32,647 nt of DNA from JBBRYK01 sp038237665. Lineage in GTDB: Bacteria; Actinomycetota; Thermoleophilia; Gaiellales; Gaiellaceae. The notes below the pieces were generated by a model. That model was not told the DNA's origin and ran no database searches. It saw only the letters and a list, made by a program, of their open reading frames with translations. Shown piece after piece: positions 1 to 7,524 of the stretch (the stretch's first letter is position 1; each line of letters opens with the position of its first letter). The DNA lies in NCBI GenBank assembly GCA_038237665.1, contig JBBRYK010000029.1, forward strand, positions 1 to 32,647, written 5' to 3'. Made by a program: the position numbers and the translations under genes.

Positions 1-1356
1 GGTCGGGTGCACGTCGCGCACCTCGATCGGCGCGCGCTCGCGCGTCAAGCCGCCGGCCCCGAGCGCCGACAGGCGGCGCCGGTGAGTGAGCCCGGCGAGC
101 GAGTTCGTCTGGTCCATGAACTGCGACAGCTGTGAGGAGCCGAAGAACTCCTTCAGCGCGGCGACGACGGGCCGGATGTTGATGATCGTCTGAGGCGTGA
201 TCGTGTCGACGTCCTCCGTCGTCATCCGCTCGCGGACGACGCGCTCCATCCGGTAGAGGCCGACACGGAACGCCTCCTGGATCAGCTCGCCGACCGTCCG
301 CAGGCGCCGGTTGCCGAAGTGCTCGTACTCGTCGAGCTCCGAGCGGATCGGGTCGCGGCTCATCACGGCCGAGTCGGCCGCGAAGTCCTTGGACTCCGGA
401 TCGACCCCGAGGTTCGTCGGAAGCTCGACCAGCTTGCGGACGAGCGCGAGGATGTCCTCGGTGGTCAGAACGCGTGTGTCCTCGGGCACCTGCACGCCGA
501 GACGCTGGTTCAGCTTGTAGCGGCCGACCTTGGTCAGGTCGTAGCGCTTCGGGTCGAAGAAGAGCGCCCGAAGCAGGTTGCGCGCGTTGTCGAGCGTCGG
601 CGGCTCACCGGGACGCTGCTTCTTGAAGACCTCGATCAGGGCCTCCTCCTCGCGGGTGGAGGGATCCTTCTCGAGCGTGTTCAGGATGAAGATCGAGTTG
701 TCGAACAGCTTGAGGATCGCCTCGTTCGAGCTCGTGTCCAGCGCGAAGCCCGTCGAGGGATCCTCGGCGGGAAGCGCGCGGAGCAGCGTCGTGATCGGGA
801 GCTTGCGCTTCCGGTCGATTCGGGCGTAGACGATCCCCTTCTTGTCGATCTCGAGCTCGAGCCAGGAGCCGCGGCTCGGCATCAGGTTCGCGGTGAAGAC
901 CTGCTTCGTCGCGTCCTTGGGCTCCATCAAATAGGCGCCCGGGCTGCGGACGAGCTGGGTGACGATCACCCGCTCGGTGCCGTTGATGATGAACGTGCCC
1001 CACTCCGTCATCATCGGGAAGTCCCCCATGAAGACGGTCTGCTCCCGGATCTCGCCCGTTTCCTTGTTGACGAAGCGGACGGTCATCGAGAGAGGAGCCT
1101 GATAGGTCAGGTCCTTCTCGCGGCACTCCTGGATCGTGAACTGGGGGTCACCGAAGCGGTACTCGCCGAATTCGACGGCCAGTGTGCCGGTGTAGTCCTC
1201 GATCGGCGAGATGTCGTCGATCGTCTCGCGAAGCCCCTCCTCCAGAAACCACTTGAAGGAGGCCTTCTGGATGTCGATCAGGTTGGGGAGGTCGAGAACG
1301 TGCTTGAGGCGTGAAAAACTCTTGCGCGCGCGAGGCGCGGCGACCTTGGTGGTCAA
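1..1356 (-). CDS. rpoB: RNA polymerase beta subunit, N-terminal 452 codons (cut by window edge)
   Basis: This is the catalytic beta subunit of RNA polymerase. The minus-strand translation gives the canonical N-terminus (FSRLKHVLDLPNLIDIQ), the MTEWGTFIINGTERVIV block and the rifampicin pocket (GSSQLSQFMDQ, THRRRLSALG) before the frame leaves the window at EVRDVHPT. Residues equivalent to E. coli D516, H526 and S531 are D415, H425 and S430, so the pocket is of the sensitive type. The best start is TTG at 1356: it has GGGAGG about 9 nt upstream and no nearby in-frame ATG or GTG. A plus-strand frame of similar length over this region is only its antisense shadow. rpoB normally follows rplL directly, but here 5 kb separates them, so it probably has its own promoter. 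Confidence 0.98.
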   Translation of the reverse strand, partial: MTTKVAAPRARKSFSRLKHVLDLPNLIDIQKASFKWFLEEGLRETIDDISPIEDYTGTLAVEFGEYRFGDPQFTIQECREKDLTYQAPLSMTVRFVNKETGEIREQTVFMGDFPMMTEWGTFIINGTERVIVTQLVRSPGAYLMEPKDATKQVFTANLMPSRGSWLELEIDKKGIVYARIDRKRKLPITTLLRALPAEDPSTGFALDTSSNEAILKLFDNSIFILNTLEKDPSTREEEALIEVFKKQRPGEPPTLDNARNLLRALFFDPKRYDLTKVGRYKLNQRLGVQVPEDTRVLTTEDILALVRKLVELPTNLGVDPESKDFAADSAVMSRDPIRSELDEYEHFGNRRLRTVGELIQEAFRVGLYRMERVVRERMTTEDVDTITPQTIINIRPVVAALKEFFGSSQLSQFMDQTNSLAGLTHRRRLSALGAGGLTRERAPIEVRDVHPT

Positions 1357-1564
1357 CTGTTGTTGCCTCCCTGGGAAATGGTTGCTTCTACGGGCGTGCG
1401 GGCGTGACGGGGGGTACTACGGCGCAACCCTGAAAGATAGCGAACGCGGCCCCTCCTCCGCAAGGCACGCTCCGCCCAACCCCTTTCAACGGTCAAAAGC
1501 ATAGCGCGCCGCACCCTCGGACGTCTCAACGCTCCGCGGGAGGTGGAAATTCCACGGCCTGAGA
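1357..1564 (-). other. rpoB leader and presumed promoter region
   Basis: No gene is seen in these 208 bases between the rpoB start and the hairpin after the first small secreted gene. rpoB must be transcribed from here if the hairpins at 1565-1601 and 6318-6344 terminate. TTTTGACC occurs on the minus strand near 1494-1501, but no well-spaced -10 box follows, so I do not name a promoter. A 13-base palindrome (GTGGAA-A-TTCCAC, 1543-1555) lies in it. Confidence 0.35.
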
Positions 1565-1601
1565 ACGGCCTGGCGGAACGGTGCTCGTTCCGCCAGGCTG
1601 T
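1565..1601 (-). terminator. Hairpin after the first CHKT-domain gene
   Basis: CCTGGCGGAAC at 1569-1579 and GTTCCGCCAGG at 1587-1597 are perfect inverted repeats around a 7-nt loop. The stem extends to about 15 pairs (1565-1601) with one G-U pair. It begins 14 bases after the stop of the small secreted gene. There is no clear T-run, so it could be a factor-assisted terminator or a processing hairpin. Confidence 0.6.
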
Positions 1602-1614
1602 GCCCTCCTACGCG

Positions 1615-1956
1615 CTAGTGGTGGTTGGTCGTCGTCGTCGTCGTAGACGTCGTCGTGGCCGCAGCCGCCGGGCACTTGCCAGCGGTCGGCACGACGTCGC
1701 CGTGGCGGAGATGCGCCGCGACGGCGTGGGAGCTGATGCTGATCAGCACATACGGATTCTTTGCCGAATGCGTCTTGTGGCAGAGGAGTGTCTTCTTGGA
1801 AGCCGTCGTCGCGGTCGTCGACGAGGACGACGAGGACGACGACGTGGTCGGGTCCTTCTTCTTGGCGGCGCCGTTGCCGTGCCCGTTACCTGCGAGCGCG
1901 TACGACGCTCCGAAGCCGACCACGAACAGGCAGCAGAGAAGCACTTTGAGTTTCAT
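1615..1956 (-). CDS. Small secreted protein with C-terminal CHKT/HGD domain (paralogue 1)
   Basis: This 113-residue protein has an N-terminal signal peptide (MKLKVLLCCLFVVGFGASYALA), a Ser/Thr-rich linker with eight consecutive serines, and a compact domain reading LLCHKTHSAKNPYVLI, then AAHLRHGDVVP, then GKCP. It ends in a Thr-rich tail and NHH. Similar Cys/His/Asp modules occur in many bacterial surface proteins, but I know of no assigned function. The two Cys, the His residues and HGD could bind a metal or form a disulfide, which is inference. The start has a good Shine-Dalgarno (GGAAGG). A paralogue lies directly upstream and a decayed third copy lies beyond the cyclase gene. Confidence 0.8.
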   Translation of the reverse strand: MKLKVLLCCLFVVGFGASYALAGNGHGNGAAKKKDPTTSSSSSSSSTTATTASKKTLLCHKTHSAKNPYVLISISSHAVAAHLRHGDVVPTAGKCPAAAATTTSTTTTTTNHH

Positions 1957-1991
1957 CGGTTCCTTCCGACGGATTGCCCTATCCCGATAGA

Positions 1992-2035
1992 CGCCGGCCC
2001 GCGCGGAAACCTGCGGTCTCCCGCACGGGCCGACG
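1992..2035 (-). terminator. Hairpin between the two CHKT-domain genes
   Basis: GGCCCGCGCGG at 1996-2006 pairs with CCGCACGGGCC at 2021-2031 (one wobble pair in RNA), and the stem extends to 1992/2035. The loop is 14 nt. It lies 17 bases after the stop of paralogue 2 and ahead of paralogue 1, so the two genes are probably separate units or attenuated. There is no T-run. Confidence 0.5.
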
Positions 2036-2052
2036 ACAACGGGTTTGCGCCT

Positions 2053-2310
2053 TTAGAGGTCGCCCCCGCCGTCCGGCGGCCAGCCCGCCGAGGTGAGCGG
2101 ACAGTTGCCGTCCCGCGGCAGTACGTCGCCGTGATCGAAGTGCGCCGGCAACGAGGCATTGTCGGGCGTGATCAGCACCCAGGGGTTTGTCTCAGATCCG
2201 GTCTTGTGACAGATGCTCGTCTTGTGGTCCACGCCGCCGTTGCTTGCGGCGGCAACCGAGGCAACCGAACACGAGACGATGAGCGCGATGATGCAGAAGG
2301 TTCTTTTCAT
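2053..2310 (-). CDS. Small secreted protein with CHKT/HGD domain (paralogue 2)
   Basis: This 85-residue protein starts at the ATG at 2310. That start has AGAAGGA just upstream and gives a clean signal peptide (MKRTFCIIALIVSCSVASVAAA); a longer frame to 2364 adds only arginine-rich residues. The mature part carries SICHKTGSETNPWVLI, then LPAHFDHGDVLP and DGNCP, the same module as the downstream neighbour but without its Ser/Thr linker. Function is unknown. It is divergent from the cyclase gene, and two 22-bp-spaced copies of an ACCCTT-type motif lie in the shared upstream region. Confidence 0.78.
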   Translation of the reverse strand: MKRTFCIIALIVSCSVASVAAASNGGVDHKTSICHKTGSETNPWVLITPDNASLPAHFDHGDVLPRDGNCPLTSAGWPPDGGGDL

Positions 2311-2347
2311 AGTCCTTCTGTCGGCAGTTCGCACCCGGGTCCAGCGC

Positions 2348-2380
2348 CCTCGAAGGGTTACCAACCACTCTCAAAAGGGT
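2348..2380 (-). promoter_or_regulatory. Tandem ACCCTT(T/C)GAG motif, possible operator
   Basis: On the minus strand ACCCTTTTGAG (2370-2380) and ACCCTTCGAGG (2348-2358) are direct repeats whose centres are 22 bp apart, two helical turns. They lie upstream of CHKT paralogue 2 and in the divergent region of the cyclase gene. A third copy, ACCCTTTGAGG, lies at 6245-6255 before the decayed CHKT copy. Tandem sites on one DNA face are typical of response-regulator operators. That reading is inference. Confidence 0.35.
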
Positions 2381-2471
2381 GAACGTCGAACCGCTCCACG
2401 ACTCAGCTTTCGCTCCCGAGGCGCGAGCCGTGCTGCTGTTGGCCCGCATGGTTGCGGGTTACGCTCTCGAT

Positions 2472-5400
2472 GTGATCATCTGCTCGAGCTGCGGCGCCGA
2501 GAATCCTCTCTCGAAGAAGTTCTGTGGCGACTGCGGGACCGCGCTCGCCTCGGTTTGCTCGTCCTGCGGAGGCTCCAATGCGGCTGGCAAGAGGTTCTGC
2601 GGCGACTGTGGGGCGTCACTGGAGGCTGGCGCGGTTTCGGCGGTGGCCGCCGCCCCTGCAGCGGCCGTCGCGCCGGTGGCCGAGCGTCGTTTGGTGTCGG
2701 TGTTGTTCGCGGATCTGGTCGGCTTCACGACCGCATCGGAGGGGCGCGACGCGGAGGACACGCGTGAGCTTCTGACCCGCTACTTCGACAGCTCCCGACA
2801 GATTGTCGAGCGCTACGGCGGCACCGTGGAGAAGTTCATCGGTGACGCGGTCATGGCCGTCTGGGGCGCGCCCGTCGCGCAGGAGGACGATGCCGAACGG
2901 GCTGTACGTGCTGCCCTCGACCTTGTCTCCGGGATCTCCGTACTTGGCCAGGAGGTCGGCGCGCCCGACCTGCGCGCGCGGGCCGGTGTGCTCATCGGGG
3001 AGGCTGCAGTATCGATCGGCGCGGAGGGCCAAGGGTTGGTCGCCGGCGACCTCGTGAACACAGCGTCAAGGGTGCAGGGCGCGGCGGAGCCCGGCACCGT
3101 CCTCGTCGGCGAAGCGACCAAACGGGCGTCGGAGGCGGCGATCGTCTACGAGGACGCGGGTTCGCACGAGCTGAAAGGGAAAGCGGAGCCGGTCCAGCTC
3201 TGGCGGGCGTCACGAGTCGTCGGGTCGAGACGCGGCGAGGGTCGCTCGATCGGGCTCGAGGCGCCGTTCGTCGGCCGCGACCGGGAGTTCCGGCTGGTCA
3301 AGGACCTGTTCCACGCGACCGCGGACGACCGGCGCGCGAGCCTCGTCGCGGTAGTCGGTGTAGCCGGCATCGGCAAGTCACGCCTCGCCTGGGAGTTCGA
3401 GAAGTACGTCGACGGCCTCGCCACGAACGTCTGGTGGCATCGCGGCCGCTGCCTCTCGTACGGCGACGGCGTCGCGTACTGGGCGCTCGCCGAGATGGTG
3501 CGGATGCGCGCTCGCATCGCGGAGGACGATTCGCCGGAGGACGCGCTCGCAAAGCTGCATGCGACGATCGAAGAGCACGTACCCGACGCGGACGAGCGCG
3601 AATGGGTTGAGCCGCGCCTCCAGCATGTCCTCGGGCTGACCGACCGTGTCGCGCCGGACCGCGACGATCTCCACTCGGCCTGGCGTCTCTTCTTCGAGCG
3701 GATGGCGGAGACCGGCCCCGTCGTGTTGCTCTTCGAGGATCTGCACTGGGCGGATGCTGCGCTGCTCGACTTCGTCGAGAACCTGCTCGACTGGTCGCGC
3801 AGCCATCCGCTCTACGTGCTTACCCTCTCCCGGCCAGAGCTCGGCGAGCGTCACCCGACGTTCGGCACGAGGATCCGCAACTCCACTGCGCTGACACTCG
3901 AGCCTTTCGAGGACCCGATGATGGATTCGCTCCTGCACGGGCTGGTACCGGGCTTGCCGGAGGAGTTGCGGGTGACGATTCGCGAACGGGCCGACGGCAT
4001 CCCGCTCTACGCCGTCGAGACGGTGCGGATGCTGCTCGACCGTGGGCTGCTGGAGCGCGACGGCGACGGCTTCCGGGTCAGCGGCCCGGTCGAGACGCTC
4101 GAGGTGCCGGAGACGCTACATGCCCTGATCGCTGCGCGGCTCGACGGCCTCGACCCGTTGGAACGCCGTTCGCTCGAGGACGCGGCCGTGCTCGGCAAGA
4201 CCTTCACCCAGCGCGGGCTGGCGGCGGTCTCGGGAAGCGCGCAGGCCGACCTCGAGCCGATCCTCGACTCGCTGGTGCGGAAGGAGCTGCTCACACTCCA
4301 GGCCGACCCGCGCTCGCCCGAACGGGGCCATTACGGCTTCCTGCAGGCGCTCGTCCAACGCGTCGCCTACGAAACGCTCGCGCGCCGTGATCGCAAGGCT
4401 CGGCACCTCGCCGCCGCGGCCTTCCTGCAGCGCGAGGAGGGGCTAGACCCGGATGAGATCGCGGAGGTGATCGCAGCGCACTACCTCGACGCGCATGGAG
4501 CCGAGCCTGGAGCCGACGAGGCCGACGACATCAAGGGGAACGCGCGCGCCTGGCTCTGCCGGGCAGGCGAGCGGGCGGCCGCTCTCGCGGCGCCCGAGGA
4601 CGCGCGCCGGGCATTCGATCGCGCCGCGGGGCTCGCGGACGCCGCGGAGGAACAGGCGCGGCTGCTCGAGCGCGCCGGCGAGATGGCGCTGTCCACGAAC
4701 GATGCAGCAGCGTCGGCGGAGAGGCTGCGTGAAGCACGAGCGCGATTCGAGGATGCCGGCCTACCACACGACGCGGCCCGTGCCACCGCCCGGCTCAGCC
4801 TGGCTCTCTGGGCGCTCGGACGAGGTGAGGAAGCGCTCGAGCTGCTCGAGCCGGCCCTGGCCGTGCTCGCCCAGGACGATCCGGACGAGGACGCCGCCCG
4901 GTTAGCGGCTGAGGCCGGGCGAATCCACCACTTCCAGGGCGACGACACGACGGCCGCGGAGCGCATCGAGTTCGCGCTCGAGATCGCCGAGGGACACGGC
5001 TTCCCGGCCGTGCTCTCCGAGGCGCTGAACACGAAGGCGTTGCTTCTGCGGGGACGGCCCAGCGAATCGCGCGCGCTGCTCCGAGAGGCTCTCGCGCTGG
5101 CGCTTCAGCATGACCTCGTTCACCAGGCACTGCGCGCCTACAACAACCTCTCAGTGTTCGCGTTGAACGATGACCGCCACGAGGAGGCGCGCAGTGCTCT
5201 CGAGGCGGGCTTCGAGCTTGCCCGTAGCCGAGGGAACCGCCAGTTCGCCGTCCAGCTGGGCATGACCCTCACCGGAGAGCTGCTCTGGGACGGCGACTGG
5301 GACAATGCGTTCGCCCTCGCCGATGAACTGCCGCTCGAGGCTCAGACGGCGGTGGCCGGGCACGTCCATGGCTGCCTCTGGCTCGCCCGAGCGGCGTATG

Positions 5401-6017
5401 CACGTTCTGACCCGGAGCAGGCCGAAAGCTGGCTGGCGCGAATCTCGCCCGAGGTCGATGCGTCAAGCGACGTTCAGCTGGAAAACCTCGCCTTATGGCG
5501 GCGGGCCGTCGTAGCGATCGAAGAGCGCCGGCCGGCCGCCGCGCTCCCCCTTCTCGGGGCGGTTGCTCAGAATTGGGTCGCGACTGGGCTCATCGACTTC
5601 GTCCAGCCGGTTCTCGAGGACGCCGCGACGGCGGCGAACGATCTGCAGGACCCGAGCCTCGCGCTTCCGGTCGCGTCGTCGCTCGATGCGGTTCCACCCG
5701 CACGACGAACTCGCGGCGTCGCGCTCAGCTGCGCGCGAATTCGCGCCAATGCGGCTGCCGGGAGAGGAGACCACGACGCCGCCGCCGAGGAGTACGCGCT
5801 GGCGCTTGCAACAGCCCGCAACCTCGGCAAGGCCGCTCTGCTCGGGCCGGTACTCGTCGACTACGGTCGCTGGCTCGTAGACACAGGTCGTACGGAGGAG
5901 GCGGAGCCACTCCTCGACGAGGCGCGGACGATCTTCGAGCGGATGAAGGCAACCCGTTGGCTCGAACGAGCGGCGGGCGTCATGGCCAGAAGCGCACCCG
6001 AGACCGTGGTCTCCTGA
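2472..6017 (+). CDS. Zinc-ribbon/class III adenylate cyclase/AAA ATPase/TPR regulator
   Basis: This large cytoplasmic signalling protein is about 1,181 residues from GTG 2472; the frame is open from GTG 2379 (1,212 codons, numbering used here). Two C4 zinc ribbons lie at 35-52 and 60-77. A class III cyclase domain lies at about 105-275, with metal Asp112 and Asp156, the adenine-selecting pair Lys152/Asp224, and the transition-state residues Asn227 and Arg231, so it looks active on ATP. An AAA-type ATPase follows (Walker A GVAGIGKS at 327-334, Walker B VVLLFED), then helical TPR-like repeats from about 700. The start at 2472 is preferred because this family usually begins just before the first CxxC and because 2379 falls inside the putative operator; ATG 2448 is a third option. 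It is read head-on into the rplL side of the split ribosomal operon. Confidence 0.9.
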   Translation: MIICSSCGAENPLSKKFCGDCGTALASVCSSCGGSNAAGKRFCGDCGASLEAGAVSAVAAAPAAAVAPVAERRLVSVLFADLVGFTTASEGRDAEDTRELLTRYFDSSRQIVERYGGTVEKFIGDAVMAVWGAPVAQEDDAERAVRAALDLVSGISVLGQEVGAPDLRARAGVLIGEAAVSIGAEGQGLVAGDLVNTASRVQGAAEPGTVLVGEATKRASEAAIVYEDAGSHELKGKAEPVQLWRASRVVGSRRGEGRSIGLEAPFVGRDREFRLVKDLFHATADDRRASLVAVVGVAGIGKSRLAWEFEKYVDGLATNVWWHRGRCLSYGDGVAYWALAEMVRMRARIAEDDSPEDALAKLHATIEEHVPDADEREWVEPRLQHVLGLTDRVAPDRDDLHSAWRLFFERMAETGPVVLLFEDLHWADAALLDFVENLLDWSRSHPLYVLTLSRPELGERHPTFGTRIRNSTALTLEPFEDPMMDSLLHGLVPGLPEELRVTIRERADGIPLYAVETVRMLLDRGLLERDGDGFRVSGPVETLEVPETLHALIAARLDGLDPLERRSLEDAAVLGKTFTQRGLAAVSGSAQADLEPILDSLVRKELLTLQADPRSPERGHYGFLQALVQRVAYETLARRDRKARHLAAAAFLQREEGLDPDEIAEVIAAHYLDAHGAEPGADEADDIKGNARAWLCRAGERAAALAAPEDARRAFDRAAGLADAAEEQARLLERAGEMALSTNDAAASAERLREARARFEDAGLPHDAARATARLSLALWALGRGEEALELLEPALAVLAQDDPDEDAARLAAEAGRIHHFQGDDTTAAERIEFALEIAEGHGFPAVLSEALNTKALLLRGRPSESRALLREALALALQHDLVHQALRAYNNLSVFALNDDRHEEARSALEAGFELARSRGNRQFAVQLGMTLTGELLWDGDWDNAFALADELPLEAQTAVAGHVHGCLWLARAAYARSDPEQAESWLARISPEVDASSDVQLENLALWRRAVVAIEERRPAAALPLLGAVAQNWVATGLIDFVQPVLEDAATAANDLQDPSLALPVASSLDAVPPARRTRGVALSCARIRANAAAGRGDHDAAAEEYALALATARNLGKAALLGPVLVDYGRWLVDTGRTEEAEPLLDEARTIFERMKATRWLERAAGVMARSAPETVVS

Positions 6018-6099
6018 CAGCCACCCGAGCCGGCTAGGCACCGACGACGCGGGCGGCCCCTTCGTGAGGAGCCGCCGCAGTACAGACGAATGAAGCTGG
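6018..6099. other. Short spacer after the cyclase gene
   Basis: This is non-coding sequence between the cyclase stop and the decayed CHKT copy. The cyclase gene and the rplKAJL operon converge on 6018-6366. GC-rich repeats (CGGGCGGCC and GAGCCGCCG) could fold weakly, but I see no convincing plus-strand terminator. Confidence 0.3.
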
Positions 6100-6246
6100 T
6101 TACAGGCCGGGCGGCGGAGCGTGCAGGTCGCAGCTGCCGTCGACTGCAACCGTGTCGCCCTGAGCCAGGAGGTGCGGGACTGCCGACGGCGAGACCGTGA
6201 TCATCACGATCGGGTTCGTCGTCGAGCCCGTGCGCGCGACACCCCC
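6100..6246 (-). pseudogene. Decayed third copy of the CHKT/HGD domain
   Basis: The minus strand reads VARTGSTTNPIVMITVS, then PHLLAQGD, then VDGSC and a short tail to TAA. This aligns with the end of paralogue 2 (KTGSETNPWVLIT, PAHFDHGD, RDGNC). The frame opens after a TGA at 6247-6249, has no start codon or signal peptide, and has lost the first Cys-His and the HGD histidine. The upstream sequence keeps the GTTCACCCTTT-GAG motif seen before paralogue 2. It is best read as a truncated gene relic. It shows that the CHKT family once spanned both sides of the cyclase gene. Confidence 0.75.
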
Positions 6247-6255
6247 TCAAAGGGT
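6245..6255 (-). promoter_or_regulatory. Third ACCCTTTGAGG motif copy
   Basis: ACCCTTTGAGG, preceded by GTTC, matches the motif before CHKT paralogue 2 in 9-10 of 11 positions. Here it abuts the truncated CHKT relic, so it may be the surviving promoter region of that dead gene. Confidence 0.3.
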
Positions 6256-6317
6256 GAACCAGATCCTTCACGCGAGGGAACTTCACCCCAGATCTGATAA
6301 CCCCGACCCGAAACGAC

Positions 6318-6344
6318 GCGGGGGGCGGCTCGCGCCGCCCCCGC
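6318..6344 (-). terminator. Terminator of the rplKAJL operon
   Basis: On the minus strand, 23 bases after the rplL stop, an all-GC hairpin forms (6321-6329 with 6334-6342, tetraloop). It is followed by GTCGTTTCGGG, which has a short T-rich stretch. Its position implies that the ribosomal operon stops here and does not read through to rpoB. Confidence 0.65.
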
Positions 6345-6366
6345 AGACCTTCGATCCGAGCGGGCT

Positions 6367-6753
6367 CTACTTGACCTCGACCGACGCGCCGGCCTCCTCG
6401 AGCTGCGCCTTGATCGAGTCGGCCTCCTCGCGGTTGACGCCCTCCTTGACCGCGTTCGGCGCCTGGTCGACCAGGTCCTTCGCCTCCTTCAGGCCAAGAC
6501 CGGTGATCGCGCGCACGACCTTGATCACCTGGATCTTCTTGTCGCCCGGGCCCGTCAGGACGACGTCGAAGGCCGTCTGCTCCTCGCTTGCGGCAGCGCC
6601 GTCGCCGCCACCGGCAGCCGGGGCGGCCACGGCGACCGGTGCGGCGGCCGTGATCCCCCACTCGTCCTCGATTTTGTTCTTCAGCTCGACGAGATCGAGC
6701 ACGGACATTTTCGCGAGCTCGTCGAATACCTTGTCGACTGCGCTGGCAGCCAT
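6367..6753 (-). CDS. rplL: 50S ribosomal protein L7/L12
   Basis: This is the stalk protein that recruits translation GTPases. Its 128 residues are of normal length. The N-terminal dimerisation helices (VFDELAKMSVLDLVELKNKI) lead to an Ala/Gly/Pro hinge at about 36-56 and the C-terminal globular domain (FDVVLTGPGDKKIQVIKVVR, GLGLKEAKDLVDQAP). Its ATG follows the rplJ TAG with no spacer, so the two are translationally coupled. A hairpin follows the stop. rpoB is not next to it, which is unusual. Confidence 0.98.
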   Translation of the reverse strand: MAASAVDKVFDELAKMSVLDLVELKNKIEDEWGITAAAPVAVAAPAAGGGDGAAASEEQTAFDVVLTGPGDKKIQVIKVVRAITGLGLKEAKDLVDQAPNAVKEGVNREEADSIKAQLEEAGASVEVK

Positions 6754-7524
6754 CTACGCCTCCTCGTCCTGGTCGACGGAAGCTTCCGGTTCCGTCGATT
6801 GATTTTCGGGTTCGGCCGGCACTTCGGCGACCGGCGTTTCGTCTGTATCTTCGGCTTCTGCCGCCGGCTCTTCGCCAGTCGGCGTTTCCTCTGCAACCTC
6901 GGCTTCCGCTTCCGGCTCTTCGCCGGCCGGGGCCACATCTGGCTCCGGTTCCTTCTCTGCCTGCGCTGCTGCGGCCTCTGTCTCCTCCGCCTGCCCGCCG
7001 TCGCCACCGAGTTGCTCGATCCGCGCGTCGATCAGCCCGTGCAGGTTCTGGAGCGGAGCCGTGAACAGGCCGACGATCGCCTGGAGCGGCGACGTGATCG
7101 CTCCCAGCACCTGGGCGCGAATGACGTCGGCCGAGGGCAGGGTGGCCAGGCTCGTGACCTCGGATTCCGAGAGCGGCTTGCCGTCGAGGATGCCGCCCCG
7201 GATCGCCAGCACCTTGGTCGTTCTCGCCGTGTCGGCAAGCGCCTTGGCGACCGCGACCGGGTCACCGTCGGACTCGATGAAGGCGATCGCGGTCGGCCCC
7301 TCGAGCAGCGCGAGCAGCAGGTCCGATCCGGCCGCCTCGGCCGCCCGGCGGGTCAACGTGTTCTTGACGACCGAGAAGCGCGCACCGTGCTCGAGGAGCT
7401 TCGTGCGCAGATCGTCGATCTCGGTCATCGTCAGGCCGCGGTAGTCGGCGACGATCAGCGTGTCGGTCGAGCGCAGGCGCTCGGTCAACTCGGCGACGAT
7501 TTTCTCCTTCTCAGCTTTCAACAT
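6754..7524 (-). CDS. rplJ: 50S ribosomal protein L10 with long acidic C-terminal tail
   Basis: L10 anchors L7/L12 to the ribosome. Residues 1 to about 174 are the normal protein (TLIVADYRGLTMTEIDDLR, FSVVKNTLTRRA, and the C-terminal helix GLFTAPLQNLHGLIDARIEQL that binds L12). Residues about 178-256 form a Glu/Ala/Pro-rich tail with almost no hydrophobic residues; typical L10 is 165-185 residues long. The start at 7524 has a strong GGAGG and lies just after a structured leader. The tail comes immediately after the L12-binding helix. Confidence 0.97.
   Translation of the reverse strand: MLKAEKEKIVAELTERLRSTDTLIVADYRGLTMTEIDDLRTKLLEHGARFSVVKNTLTRRAAEAAGSDLLLALLEGPTAIAFIESDGDPVAVAKALADTARTTKVLAIRGGILDGKPLSESEVTSLATLPSADVIRAQVLGAITSPLQAIVGLFTAPLQNLHGLIDARIEQLGGDGGQAEETEAAAAQAEKEPEPDVAPAGEEPEAEAEVAEETPTGEEPAAEAEDTDETPVAEVPAEPENQSTEPEASVDQDEEA

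Noticed and set aside
319..1314. Plus-strand open frame of 331 codons
   Set aside because: It is antisense to rpoB, whose minus-strand translation matches the family along its whole length; the plus frame has Arg/Glu-rich antisense composition.
1543..1555. 13-base palindrome GTGGAA-A-TTCCAC
   Set aside because: A single short palindrome with no second copy and no fixed relation to a promoter; not enough to call an operator.
1543..2382. Plus-strand frame of 279 codons
   Set aside because: It spans both CHKT genes and their hairpins in antisense and reads Arg-rich low complexity. The minus-strand genes have signal peptides, Shine-Dalgarnos and a shared domain.
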